Assembly: GCA_902984215.1 (NCBI GenBank)
Contig: CADWAF010000020.1
Span: 1-10,633 of the forward strand
Length of the DNA stretch: 10,633 nucleotides
Reading direction: 5' to 3'
DNA from: Willaertia magna
Lineage: Eukaryota; Heterolobosea; Eutetramitea; Acrasida; Naegleriidae
Part shown: piece after piece, positions 1 to 7,125 of the stretch
Layout of the letters: the number at the start of each line of letters is the position of its first letter
Numbering within the stretch: position 1 is the first letter of the stretch
Notes under the pieces: generated by a model
Database searches by the model: none
What the model saw: the letters and a program-made list of their open reading frames with translations, nothing else
Told to the model about the DNA's origin: nothing
Program-made: the position numbers and the translations under genes

Positions 1-2
1 TG

Positions 3-182
3 GGTGCGAGAAAGAGCTCTAGGCAATTCCTCACCAGTCAAAAATTCCGAAAGAGGGCAAAAACCGAAGCTTTTGACCATGCTAGGGACGTCTTCAGAGG
101 GCAAGGAAGAGTCAACCTAACAACGTTTTGCCTTCTTGATCGCAAAACCGTCTTTCAAGGTAAGTATGAAGAGGATTATTAA
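3..182 (+). CDS. Possible exon fragment, gene truncated by left window edge
   Basis: I do not recognise this. A frame is open from the window edge to a TAA at 180-182, about 59 codons, rich in Arg and Lys with no low-complexity runs. A strong consensus splice donor, AAG|GTAAGTATG, lies at 159/160, so the real exon may stop at 159. One candidate acceptor is TTTCAG ending at 544; joining there would give a frame that ends at a TGA at 607-609, but the putative intron would then hold all the inverted repeats at 346-503. A second frame (from base 1) is also open to 120, so frame choice is uncertain. The base composition resembles the transposase/zinc-knuckle island rather than the AT-rich host genes. 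It could be a host gene cut by a mobile element, or part of another element copy. Confidence 0.25.
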   Translation, partial: GARKSSRQFLTSQKFRKRAKTEAFDHARDVFRGQGRVNLTTFCLLDRKTVFQGKYEEDY

Positions 183-345
183 GAACAAAGGGTAGTATTA
201 AACTGTAAATAAAATGTTAAAATATTTTTCAAGTATTATGGGAAAATTTGGTTGAAGGTGAATTGGGCTAATTGAATAGTTTTCTATTTTATAAATTTAA
301 GAACAGTATTTCCACTAAAGACCATAAAATAAAAGAACATACAGT

Positions 346-503
346 CGGCGCCGTTCAAGTTTCCGCACGAAATTGAACGTGTTTTTGTTAACCTACTATA
401 AAAAGCACTTTTCCAAAGGAAAAGTGGAATTTTTAACAAATAAAAAATAAACTCTACTTTTTATAGTAGGTGTAACGTTCTAGTTTGCACTAACAGTGCA
501 AAC
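346..503. repeat. Cluster of perfect stem-loop inverted repeats
   Basis: Several inverted repeats lie side by side in about 160 bp. CGGCGCCG (346-353) is a perfect palindrome. CGTTCAA (352-358) plus TTTC (360-363) pair with GAAATTGAACG (369-379) around a CGCAC loop, with one bulged G. CCTACTATAAAAAG (392-405) pairs perfectly with 457-470. Inside that pair, CACTTTTCC (406-414) pairs with GGAAAAGTG (418-426) around an AAA loop. GTTTGCACT (483-491) pairs with AGTGCAAAC (495-503). The cluster lies beyond the 3' end of the minus-strand transposase gene and starts just inside a TA-CAGT sequence at 340. It could be subterminal DNA of that transposon, one or more nested MITE-like insertions, or sequence forming structured RNA. 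Confidence 0.7.
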
Positions 504-683
504 GAAAAAGAATCGAAAAGAAAAAACTACCAAATCTGTTTCAGGTGTTCTGATCTCTCACCTATTAATAAAGTGGAAAGCAAAAGGGATCGCAGGTGGT
601 ACAGGGTGATTAACAAGACTGTTAGAAGGTCTTGTTGATAAGAACAAGAACAACAGGTAAGTAAGAACAGTAAGAAGGAAACT

Positions 684-1739
684 TTATTGGGTTTGAGTAC
701 TTTGATGAGTACTTTGATAAATGGTTGGTTTTATTTGATCCACTTCTTTTTCTAGCTCGTTCTTGAAGTGGTAGATGGAGTGGTTGTAGCAGTTTACCAC
801 TGTATCATAGGTTATGGTTGCAGCGCATTCACGGATTAAGGAAACAAATGGGATGTCTGCTCTGAAAATGTGGGTTCTTCTTATTCTAGCCTTAATAGCT
901 GCAAATATAGGTTCGCAGGGGTTTAGTTCAGGGCTGTACTTTGGAAGAAAGATCAATCTAACCTCTGTCTGTTCTAAAAGGTCGTAGAGTTCATCAAAGG
1001 TGTCTAATCCTCCATGGACACCTGCATTGTCGACTAAGAAGTAATCGCCCTGTACTAAGTGTTGATTTTCAACACAACCCTTAACAAACTCGAGGAAATC
1101 GTGCTGATCATTGGACCCAGCACGTAGTGTGTAGTAAATAGGGGAGCTACTGTTGCGCAGATTCGTTAAAAGTGTCATAGAGACACTAGTATTAAGGTTT
1201 TTAGGGTCGTTGATTACGCAAATCCTTCTACCAATAGGTTCAATAGTTTTGTTTGGGAAAAGAGCTCTGCTCTGGAAATGGCTTTTGTCACAATACTTAA
1301 TCTTATCCCAAGGTACTTGGAGAGCCAATACACACATGGCTTTGGTGTATTGGAAGTAGTAGCGGAGATTTGGCTTAGTGAATTTGAGCCTATGTTTGTA
1401 AGAAAGCTTCTTGTACTTGTAACCGTATGCTTTGAATATTCTTCTAATGGTGGAAATGGAATAGTAGACGCTGCAGGCTATTAGAACGGTTTGGAAATCA
1501 GAAAGGGATGTGCAAGGGAAAAGGTTTGCGTAATTGATAAGGATGTATTCAGCAAACCGCCTCGTTTTCTCCTTATAATTAGAATAACGCTTTCCTCCCC
1601 AACTTTTATTGTGGAAATTTGGATCGGAAACCTTCTTCTTCCAGTAACGTATGGTGCCTTCATCCACACCATATTGAGCTGCTAAACCTCGATTGGATAT
1701 TGGTTTAGCTGTAGCTGTGTTGCCCATTCCCATCTTCAT
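684..1739 (-). CDS. IS630/Tc1-mariner-superfamily DDE transposase
   Basis: This is a cut-and-paste transposase of the IS630/Tc1/mariner superfamily, expected to act in the nucleus on TA-flanked element ends. With the ATG at 1737-1739 the protein has 351 residues. A helix-turn-helix lies near residues 15-37 (SNRGLAAQYG...IRYWKKKV). The RNase H-like catalytic core shows D151 (YCDKSHF), D237 (LVDNAGVHGG) and E276 (YSPELNPCEPIF), with 38 residues between the second and third acidic residues. The YSPxLNPxE block is typical of the superfamily. The frame is open upstream to 1787 but begins there with GTG, preceded by a stop, so a eukaryotic start at 1739 is preferred unless an upstream exon is spliced in. 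The frame is intact, so it may be active. The C-terminus carries a 12-bp tandem duplication (695-718). It is divergent from the zinc-knuckle gene at 1879. Confidence 0.88.
   Translation of the reverse strand: MKMGMGNTATAKPISNRGLAAQYGVDEGTIRYWKKKVSDPNFHNKSWGGKRYSNYKEKTRRFAEYILINYANLFPCTSLSDFQTVLIACSVYYSISTIRRIFKAYGYKYKKLSYKHRLKFTKPNLRYYFQYTKAMCVLALQVPWDKIKYCDKSHFQSRALFPNKTIEPIGRRICVINDPKNLNTSVSMTLLTNLRNSSSPIYYTLRAGSNDQHDFLEFVKGCVENQHLVQGDYFLVDNAGVHGGLDTFDELYDLLEQTEVRLIFLPKYSPELNPCEPIFAAIKARIRRTHIFRADIPFVSLIRECAATITYDTVVNCYNHSIYHFKNELEKEVDQIKPTIYQSTHQSTQTQ
695..718. repeat. 12-bp tandem duplication in transposase C-terminus
   Basis: GAGTACTTTGAT occurs twice in direct tandem (695-706 and 707-718). 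On the minus strand it encodes the repeated QST-type motif in the last dozen residues of the transposase (YQSTHQST). It keeps the reading frame and looks like a replication-slippage product. Confidence 0.8.
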
Positions 1740-1814
1740 TTTGTAGAGCTCCGACTTTAGCTTCTCGTGGGAGACTTTTGCTTTCACTATTTTTTAAATT
1801 TTCAGTTCAACAGA

Positions 1815-1847
1815 TTTTGGCGGGAACGGTTTGAAAGGCGGGAAAGG
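1815..1847. promoter_or_regulatory. Shared divergent promoter region with two E2F-like GGCGGGAA motifs
   Basis: TTTTGGCGGGAA (1815-1826) and AAAGGCGGGAAAGG (1834-1847) share the GGCGGGAA core, 18 bp apart in the same orientation. They sit in the short region between the transposase start (1739, minus) and the zinc-knuckle gene start (1879, plus). TTTGGCGGGAA matches the classical E2F/DP binding consensus. A related TTTCCCGCCAAAA lies at 9381-9393, and CCCGCCAAAA at 9047-9056. That these drive both genes, perhaps in S phase, is inference from position and motif only. Confidence 0.4.
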
Positions 1848-1878
1848 TTGTTGATGTGACTTCTGAAAGCAAAGAAAA

Positions 1879-2908
1879 ATGTCTCAACAAGGTCTTCCAT
1901 CTACTCCTCAACAACAACAAGGTGTTCCAGTTCAACAACAACAACAACAACAAGATTTAAGTTACCCAGCAGGTGTTTCCCCACAACAACAACAAGGGTA
2001 CCCATTAGGTGTAAATCCAGGTATTGCAGGTGTTCTTCCAACAAGTCTTCCTCCAACAGGTCATCCACCTATGATGATGTTCCAACAACCATTCGGTTAT
2101 TTTCATCCACCATTTCATTATCCAAACAATTCTGACTACGGGTGGCTTTCTACTCCACAGTATGGTTATGGTTCAGAAGCAGGAGTTTTTCTTCCTCCAC
2201 AACAACACGATGCAGGTAGGGTTCCTGTAGATGAAGGTGGTGCTAATTGGAAAAAGGACTTTGTGTATGTTGGCACCTTTTCTCCAAGCAAGAGCAATAG
2301 AAAGAAGGTAGTATTTCAGAAATTAACCACCGAGCCACAAGAGGTAAGTTTTTAACTTTTTTCTATTTCTTAATAATAAGGACACTAACTATTGTGGTAG
2401 ATGCCACAAAAAAGCTGGGCACAATAAGAAGAATTGTGCCCGGCTAGGATTTGCAGCTTGTGATGGAACTTGTGACAGGGAAAATTGTGCTGTGAAGAAG
2501 AAGCAACGAGCAAAGGAGAGGAAAGAAAAGCAGCAAGAAAGAGAAAAAGAGATTGAGAAGAAGAAGATAGAAAAGACGGAAAAGAAAAGAAAGAAACAGG
2601 AGAAGTTGGATGAAACAGACAGGAAAAAGAAAAAGAAAAATAAGTGTAAACTTTCTTTAAAGAATTTACCGAGTAGAGTGCATGGTAAGGCTCTACTCGG
2701 TATGGTGAAAACCTTTACTAATGAAAACAATCTGGTGGAAAAAGCAGCTTCGTTGGCAGAATGTTTTGATGTGAAGAATTTGAGGTCAACTGATTCAGGT
2801 TCAGTATCAAGTCAAGGTCCAGGCTCCGTATCCGGGATTTATTGCCAGTGTTTTGTTGTAATCCAGCAAATTCGGAAAAGATCTCCTAAACTTCCTAGTA
2901 TGACCTAA
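1879..2908 (+). CDS. Gln-rich, CCHC zinc-knuckle, Lys-rich protein (two exons)
   Basis: I do not recognise a named family. Exon 1 (1879-2343) encodes a Gln/Pro/Gly-rich region with several CAA-encoded Gln runs and Tyr/Phe-rich segments. A GTAAGT donor at 2344 and an AG acceptor at 2379-2380 define a 37-nt intron. Splicing there joins exon 2 (2381-2908) in frame and gives about 330 residues. Straight after the junction comes a zinc-knuckle-like motif, CGRCHKKAGHNKKNC (spacing C-x2-C-x5-H-x4-C), followed by a second Cys cluster (CDGTCDRENC). Next is a strongly basic Lys/Glu coiled-coil-like stretch (about residues 190-245) and a Ser/Gly-rich tail. A nucleic-acid-binding role is inferred from the knuckle and basic tail. 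It lies divergently beside the transposase and has a similar base composition, so it may be an accessory protein of the same element. A host RNA-binding protein is the alternative. Confidence 0.65.
2667..2702. repeat. 12-bp perfect inverted repeat inside coding sequence
   Basis: TACCGAGTAGAG (2667-2678) and CTCTACTCGGTA (2691-2702) are exact reverse complements around a 12-nt spacer. They lie within the second exon of the zinc-knuckle gene, just after the Lys-rich region. It could form a stem-loop in the mRNA or be a protein-binding site in the DNA. Chance is less likely than for the AT-rich repeats because the arms are mixed in composition. Confidence 0.75.
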
Positions 2909-3145
2909 ATTCAATTTTATACATAGACCCCAAAATATACATGCTCCCCACTGTAGAAACACGCCCAAAAATTAAAGACGATAATTTGGCACATCAACCC
3001 ATTGCATTACCCTGATTTTCAGGTTGCTGTTGTTTGTGTGAATGAATGCACATTAGCTGCTTTCCAGTTAAAAAAAAATTAGGATTAGTTTCTTTTTAAT
3101 TTATCCTACCATCTAACATTCTTCATTTCCTGAATAATAATAAAT
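2909..3145. other. Intergenic region, possible transposon right end
   Basis: I see no gene here. CCCCACTGTA ends at 2955; read on the minus strand this is TACAGTGGGG, the mirror of TACAGTCGGC starting at 340 on the plus strand. The rest is AT-rich leader sequence of the transporter gene, with a run of nine A (after 3069) and AATAATAATAAAT just before its ATG. Confidence 0.4.
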
Positions 3146-5444
3146 ATGAAACCCATTATTAATAATATTTACTTCCTATCTTTAGGCTTGTTGTTTTTCT
3201 TCCTAATGATTGGAATTTCATTGGAATATTCAAACAGTAATAACAAAAAACAAATATTTAGTAATTTCTTAATGGGAAGAAGAAAAACAATGAAAAATAC
3301 GTTTCATTTACTTGAAAACACAAACTTTTTTTCTCTTCTTCCAACAATCCATGCACAAGAAAATGGTGAAATTAACGAAAATGTTGCAACACAAAATAAT
3401 AATTTATTAACAGTAATAGATGACATTGTTTTTTCTTCTTCTCTGGGGAATAAAAAACAACAACAATATCCATTATTAGAAAAGAAAGAAAACAAAATTA
3501 TTGATAGGTCAATGCCATATTCATTGATAAACAATGGAATGAACCAAGGCGATAGTGATCTTATCATTTCAACACCAATTGTAACTGAATCTGGAGGGTT
3601 AACTTCAATTAATGGAAATCGTTCAGTATTAATCCATTTATTAGAACCATATCTTGGAAAGAACTGTACTGTTGATGAAGTTGAAAGAGATTGTGGTGGT
3701 TTAGAAATGTTAGTTTGTTTAAATGGTATTTGTTCACTTTGTACTAATAATACTCAATGTAATGAACAGATTCATAGTTTATTTACTTGTCAAGAAAATT
3801 TTACAACAATTATTGATGGACAAATGGTTACTGGTGGGGTTTGTGACCATAAACATTTATTTGATTATGTTTCATATTTAGATATTTTAGCTACAATTAC
3901 ATGTTTTTTAGGTGGAGTTTTAAGTTCTGCTTCTGGTACTGGAGGTGGTGGTTTATTCGTTCCACTTTTACATGTTGCTGGTCAGTTTGGAACAAATTTA
4001 GCTGTACCTATTTCTAACGTAATTATTTTTGGTGCTGGTGTTGTAAATTTTGCAACACTTGTTTTTAAGAGACATCCACACGCTGACAGACCTTTAATTG
4101 ATTATGATATTGCTTTAATGTAAGTATATTGTAATTTGTTAAATTTTATTGTAATGTATTTAAATAATAATAATAGGATGGAACCTAGTACTTTATTGGG
4201 AACAATTATTGGTGTGTTTTTTAACATTATGTTTCCAGATTGGTTAATTCTTGGATTAGTTATGTTTATTTTAACACTTACAACTTTTGTAATGTTTAAA
4301 AACGGTATGAAAAGAGCCGTAAAAGAATTTGCTTGTTTAAAAGGATTTTCTTATTCAAAACTTTTTTGTTTTTGTTTTAGAAAGAAAGGAAATAAAGAAG
4401 AAAATTATAGCATTAATGTGAATCACAAAGATGATGAAACAAGTGAAGAGCCAGTCGCTACTGAAACACATAATAATGAAGAAGATGATGACGAAGAATA
4501 TAAAAGTTTAATTAGTAATACTTCTTCTAATAATAATAAAGAACAAGTAAATTATTCCACATTAAATAATAATAACAATGAAGAAGATTTAGAAAGGGGA
4601 AATAATACAGAAGTAGATGTAGCAACTGAAGATATTAAGGAAATGACACCTGATGAAAAACTATTACAATCAATTTATAAATCTGAAAGAAGAACGCCAT
4701 GGCTTAAAGTAATTGTTTTAGTACTTTGTTGGGGAATAATCTTTACATTAAATCTACTTAAAGGAGGTGAGGGAGCTCCATCAGCTATTGGTATTAAACG
4801 TTGTTCTGATTTATATTGGGTTTTAATTTCATTAAACTTTCCTTTACTTGGATTTATGACAATTTTAATTGCACTTTATATGATGTGGAGTTATAGAAGA
4901 AAACAAAGATTGAATTATAAATTTGTTGAAGGGGATGTTCATTGGAATTGGAAGACAGTTTGTATGTATCCATTTGCTTGTATTTCAGTTGGCTGTGTTA
5001 GTAGTTTATTAGGTATTGGTGGTGGTATGTTAAAATCACCGTTATTGTTGATGTTAGGAACAGATCCAGTTGCTAGTAGTGCCACAACTAGTTTTAGTAA
5101 GTTATTATTGTTATTTCCTTATTTATTTATTATTGATTTTAATAATTATTATAGTGATTTTATTTACATCTTCCATGTCAGTAGCTCAATATATTATTAA
5201 TGGTATTTTACCTTTGGATTATGGTTTATGGTTTGCTGGAACTGGTGCCTTAAGTGGAATATTTGGTTTCATTTTCCAAAAGTTTGTTTTGGAAAGGTGG
5301 AGTGAAAAGAAGTCACCAATGATTTTCTGTATTGCTGTTGTTACAGCAATTGCAACTGTACTTATGGGTGTTGCTGGATCTTATGATGTTTATGAAGATG
5401 TTAGAAGAGGAATTTATATGGGTTTCAAGAACCCATGCCTCTAA
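3146..5444 (+). CDS. TauE/SafE (sulfite exporter/DUF81) family membrane protein, three exons
   Basis: This is a multi-pass transporter of the TauE/SafE family; bacterial members export sulfite or organosulfur anions, but the substrate here is unknown. Exons are 3146-4119, 4177-5096 and 5155-5444, with introns of 57 nt (GTAAGT...AATAG) and 58 nt (GTAAGT...TATAG). Splicing restores continuous family motifs across both junctions (IALMMEPSTLLG and ATTSFMILFTSS) and gives 727 residues. There is an N-terminal hydrophobic segment (residues 8-25), then a polar domain with eight Cys (174-233), likely extracellular or luminal. The first repeat carries a Gly-rich motif (SASGTGGGGLFVP, about 261-273). 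A long acidic, Asn-rich cytoplasmic loop follows, then the second repeat with LGIGGGMLKSPL. This two-repeat layout with a large central loop is usual for eukaryotic members. The 3' end converges with the RIC gene, 100 bp away. Confidence 0.88.
4120..4176 (+). other. Intron 1 of the TauE/SafE gene (57 nt)
   Basis: The donor is GTAAGTATA, the acceptor is AATAATAG, and the body is almost pure A/T. The host codon reads AT|G, and removal joins ALM to MEPSTLLG. Without splicing the frame hits a TAA immediately after the donor G. Confidence 0.9.
5097..5154 (+). other. Intron 2 of the TauE/SafE gene (58 nt)
   Basis: The donor is GTAAGTTAT and the acceptor ATTATAG. Removal joins ACTAGTTTTA to TGATTTTATT and rebuilds the conserved SFMILFTSS helix of the second TauE repeat. 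Read through, the frame of exon 2 ends at 5200. Confidence 0.9.
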
Positions 5445-5544
5445 ATAAACAAACTAAAAAATACTTTAAATTTGTTGTATTTTAAAAATTTGTTTTTATT
5501 GAGTTTACAACAGTGATTCAGAATATGGTTTTTATTAAAAAATA

Positions 5545-6471
5545 TTAATTTAACAATCTCTTAAATAATAAATTATTTTCTAAATGTACATGTTGATATA
5601 AATCTCTTTCCAATTCCACTAATTTTTCTTTCATTAATTTAACAGTTTGACACCAATCAGGTAATTTCTTTCTAATTTCAGCAATTTCTTGTAATAACTT
5701 TCCAGCTTCAACATGTTCACCTTCTAAAATTAAAATCTTTTTATTGTTCTTTTGTTCTTTTTGTTCTATCCATTCTTCTTTATTATTTATTTCATTATTA
5801 CTAACTGTGTTGTTATTTGTTGTTGCATTAACTGTATCATTATTGTAATGTTTTTGTTCTAATAATAAAATTGTTGGGAAAACATCCTTTTCTTCTTTAA
5901 TTAAATGTAATAATAATTCAGTTGATAATTGTTGAAATAATTTATATAATTGTTCAACCATTTCAATACATTCTTTGTTTGTCACGTTATTTTCCTTCAC
6001 GTGATCATTACAATTATTTTTGTTACAATTTTTGTAAAACAACAATTCTTCTTCTTCTTCAATTTTCTTTAATAATTTAGGTAAATGCGCATTGTAAACT
6101 TTTAAAATTAAATTTGAAATAATTGGTAAATTTTCACGTAAATAACTGTGATGTGTATTTACAATATAATTAATTAATTCTTCATTTGTCATTTCTGTAA
6201 ATTTCTTTTGTTCTTTATTTTCTTGTAATTTTTCTTGTTGTAATTGTTGTTGTGACAAGTTTGTAATTTGTTGTAAAATTTCATTTGCTTCTTGCAAATT
6301 GTTAGAACATGCTGTTAAAAGGGAACGTTTTCCACCACAACAGAAATCAATATTATGTTGATTAAAGATGGAGATTGCTGCCTTTTCAAATTCATTAACT
6401 AATTCACCAAGAGATGAATGAATGGTTGATTGTTGTTGCTCTTGTTGGAGTGTAGTTGTTAAGTCGTTCAT
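5545..6471 (-). CDS. RIC/YtfE/ScdA-type di-iron iron-sulfur cluster repair protein
   Basis: This family repairs Fe-S clusters damaged by nitric oxide or oxidative stress. The 308-residue product starts with a ScdA_N/DUF542-type domain (about residues 20-60) holding the signature IDFCCGG (C44, C45). A hemerythrin-like four-helix domain follows. All six ligands known from Escherichia coli YtfE have counterparts: H107 or H108 (NTHHSYLRENLP), H189 and E193 (LHLIKEEKDVFP), H253 (EGEHVEAG), H294 and E298 (QHVHLENNLLF). The bacterial proteins are about 220 residues; the excess is Gln/Glu-rich (62-90) and Asn-rich (141-165, 205-243) linkers, so catalytic helices are untouched. No intron is needed. 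The N-terminus is acidic and Gln-rich, so I see no mitochondrial presequence and infer a cytosolic location. A bacterial origin by transfer is plausible; RIC proteins are also known from Trichomonas. Confidence 0.92.
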   Translation of the reverse strand: MNDLTTTLQQEQQQSTIHSSLGELVNEFEKAAISIFNQHNIDFCCGGKRSLLTACSNNLQEANEILQQITNLSQQQLQQEKLQENKEQKKFTEMTNEELINYIVNTHHSYLRENLPIISNLILKVYNAHLPKLLKKIEEEEELLFYKNCNKNNCNDHVKENNVTNKECIEMVEQLYKLFQQLSTELLLHLIKEEKDVFPTILLLEQKHYNNDTVNATTNNNTVSNNEINNKEEWIEQKEQKNNKKILILEGEHVEAGKLLQEIAEIRKKLPDWCQTVKLMKEKLVELERDLYQHVHLENNLLFKRLLN

Positions 6472-6693
6472 TTTGTTTAATTATTGTTGTTTTTTTTTGA
6501 TAAAGATTTTCTTAATTATTTTCTGTTTTTGTTGGGAAATGGATATTGAGGGTGGGACAGCTTGTTTGGAGAAATGGGGCTGATACCATAAAAAGCGGAA
6601 ACACCAACGAAAAAATTATTATTAAATTCATGGATTTTTTTGCCATAAATAATTTTTTTGTTGTCAATATTGTTGTGTTCGATTATTAACAGA
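6472..6693. other. Intergenic region between the RIC gene and the tRNA
   Basis: I see no gene here. It holds the minus-strand leader and promoter of the RIC gene and the 5' flank of the tRNA. GTTCGATTAT (6677-6686), just upstream of the tRNA, repeats the tRNA/insert junction sequence at 6744-6753, which may be chance. Confidence 0.5.
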
Positions 6694-6741
6694 TCGGCTG
6701 TGGTATAGTGGTAGCATTCGAGACTGTCACTCTCGCGACCC

Positions 6742-6751
6742 GGGTTCGATT
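6742..6751 (+). repeat. Left copy of 10-bp target-site duplication (B box)
   Basis: GGGTTCGATT, the T-stem/loop of tRNA-Asp. It is identical to 7116-7125 on the far side of the insert. Confidence 0.85.
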
Positions 6752-7115
6752 ATAATAAATAGTCACCTACAATATTAATAGTCACCAATAGTCTATAAAT
6801 GGAAGGTAGTGTTACCGATGTATCAGTATAATAAAAATATTATGGGTTTACTATTGAACAATAAAAAATTTATTAAAAATTTCTTTCAAATTTAATCAAT
6901 AAATTTTTAATGCCAAAAAATTACAAAGTCATAAAAATACCACTAAGTCTATTAAAAGACTATATTTAGAAGGTACTGTTACCTATGTCTCAGTAGAAAT
7001 AATAAAATTATTAATTCAACAACAAGAATTTTAAAAATTTCAAAGAAAATTTCAATAAATTTATTGATCAAATTTTTAATCAATAAATTTTTAATGCCAA
7101 AAAATTATAAAGTTA
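6752..7115. mobile_element. 364-bp non-coding insertion in tRNA-Asp, a diverged tandem dimer
   Basis: AT-rich DNA without a coding frame sits between two copies of the 10-bp sequence GGGTTCGATT, as after transposition with target duplication. It consists of two related halves. AGTCTAT..., GGAAGGTAGTGTTACC (6801-6816) and AATTTTTAATGCCAAAAAATTACAAAGT (6902-6929) in the first half recur in diverged form at 6955, 6968-6983 and 7086-7113 in the second. The offset grows from 167 to 184 bp through a ~17-bp indel. Each half has a short hairpin GGTAnTGTTACC (6805-6816 and 6972-6983). AATAGTCACC is also repeated at the left end (6758-6767 and 6777-6786). I see no terminal inverted repeats and no TG...CA ends. 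The type is unresolved: a SINE-like or other non-autonomous element. Confidence 0.7.
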
Positions 7116-7125
7116 GGGTTCGATT
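7116..7125 (+). repeat. Right copy of 10-bp target-site duplication
   Basis: GGGTTCGATT, followed directly by the true 3' end of the tRNA (CCCGGCAGCCGA). This right copy keeps a complete B box, GGTTCGATTCC (7117-7127). Confidence 0.85.

Noticed and set aside
1153..1685. Several short frames on both strands inside the transposase gene
   Set aside because: They overlap the transposase in other frames and show no motif; the transposase frame has clear family signatures.
1740..1787. GTG start at 1787 for the transposase
   Set aside because: A GTG start is a prokaryotic choice. A stop lies two codons further upstream, and the first in-frame ATG is at 1739.
2389..2730. Phe/Ser-rich minus-strand frame
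   Set aside because: It is the complement of the Lys/Glu-rich coding region on the plus strand and has no independent features.
3304..3567. Minus-strand frame opposite transporter exon 1
   Set aside because: Antisense shadow of an A-rich coding region.
6752..7115. Insert as an LTR or a TIR transposon
   Set aside because: No TG...CA ends, and the left end does not match the reverse complement of the right end.
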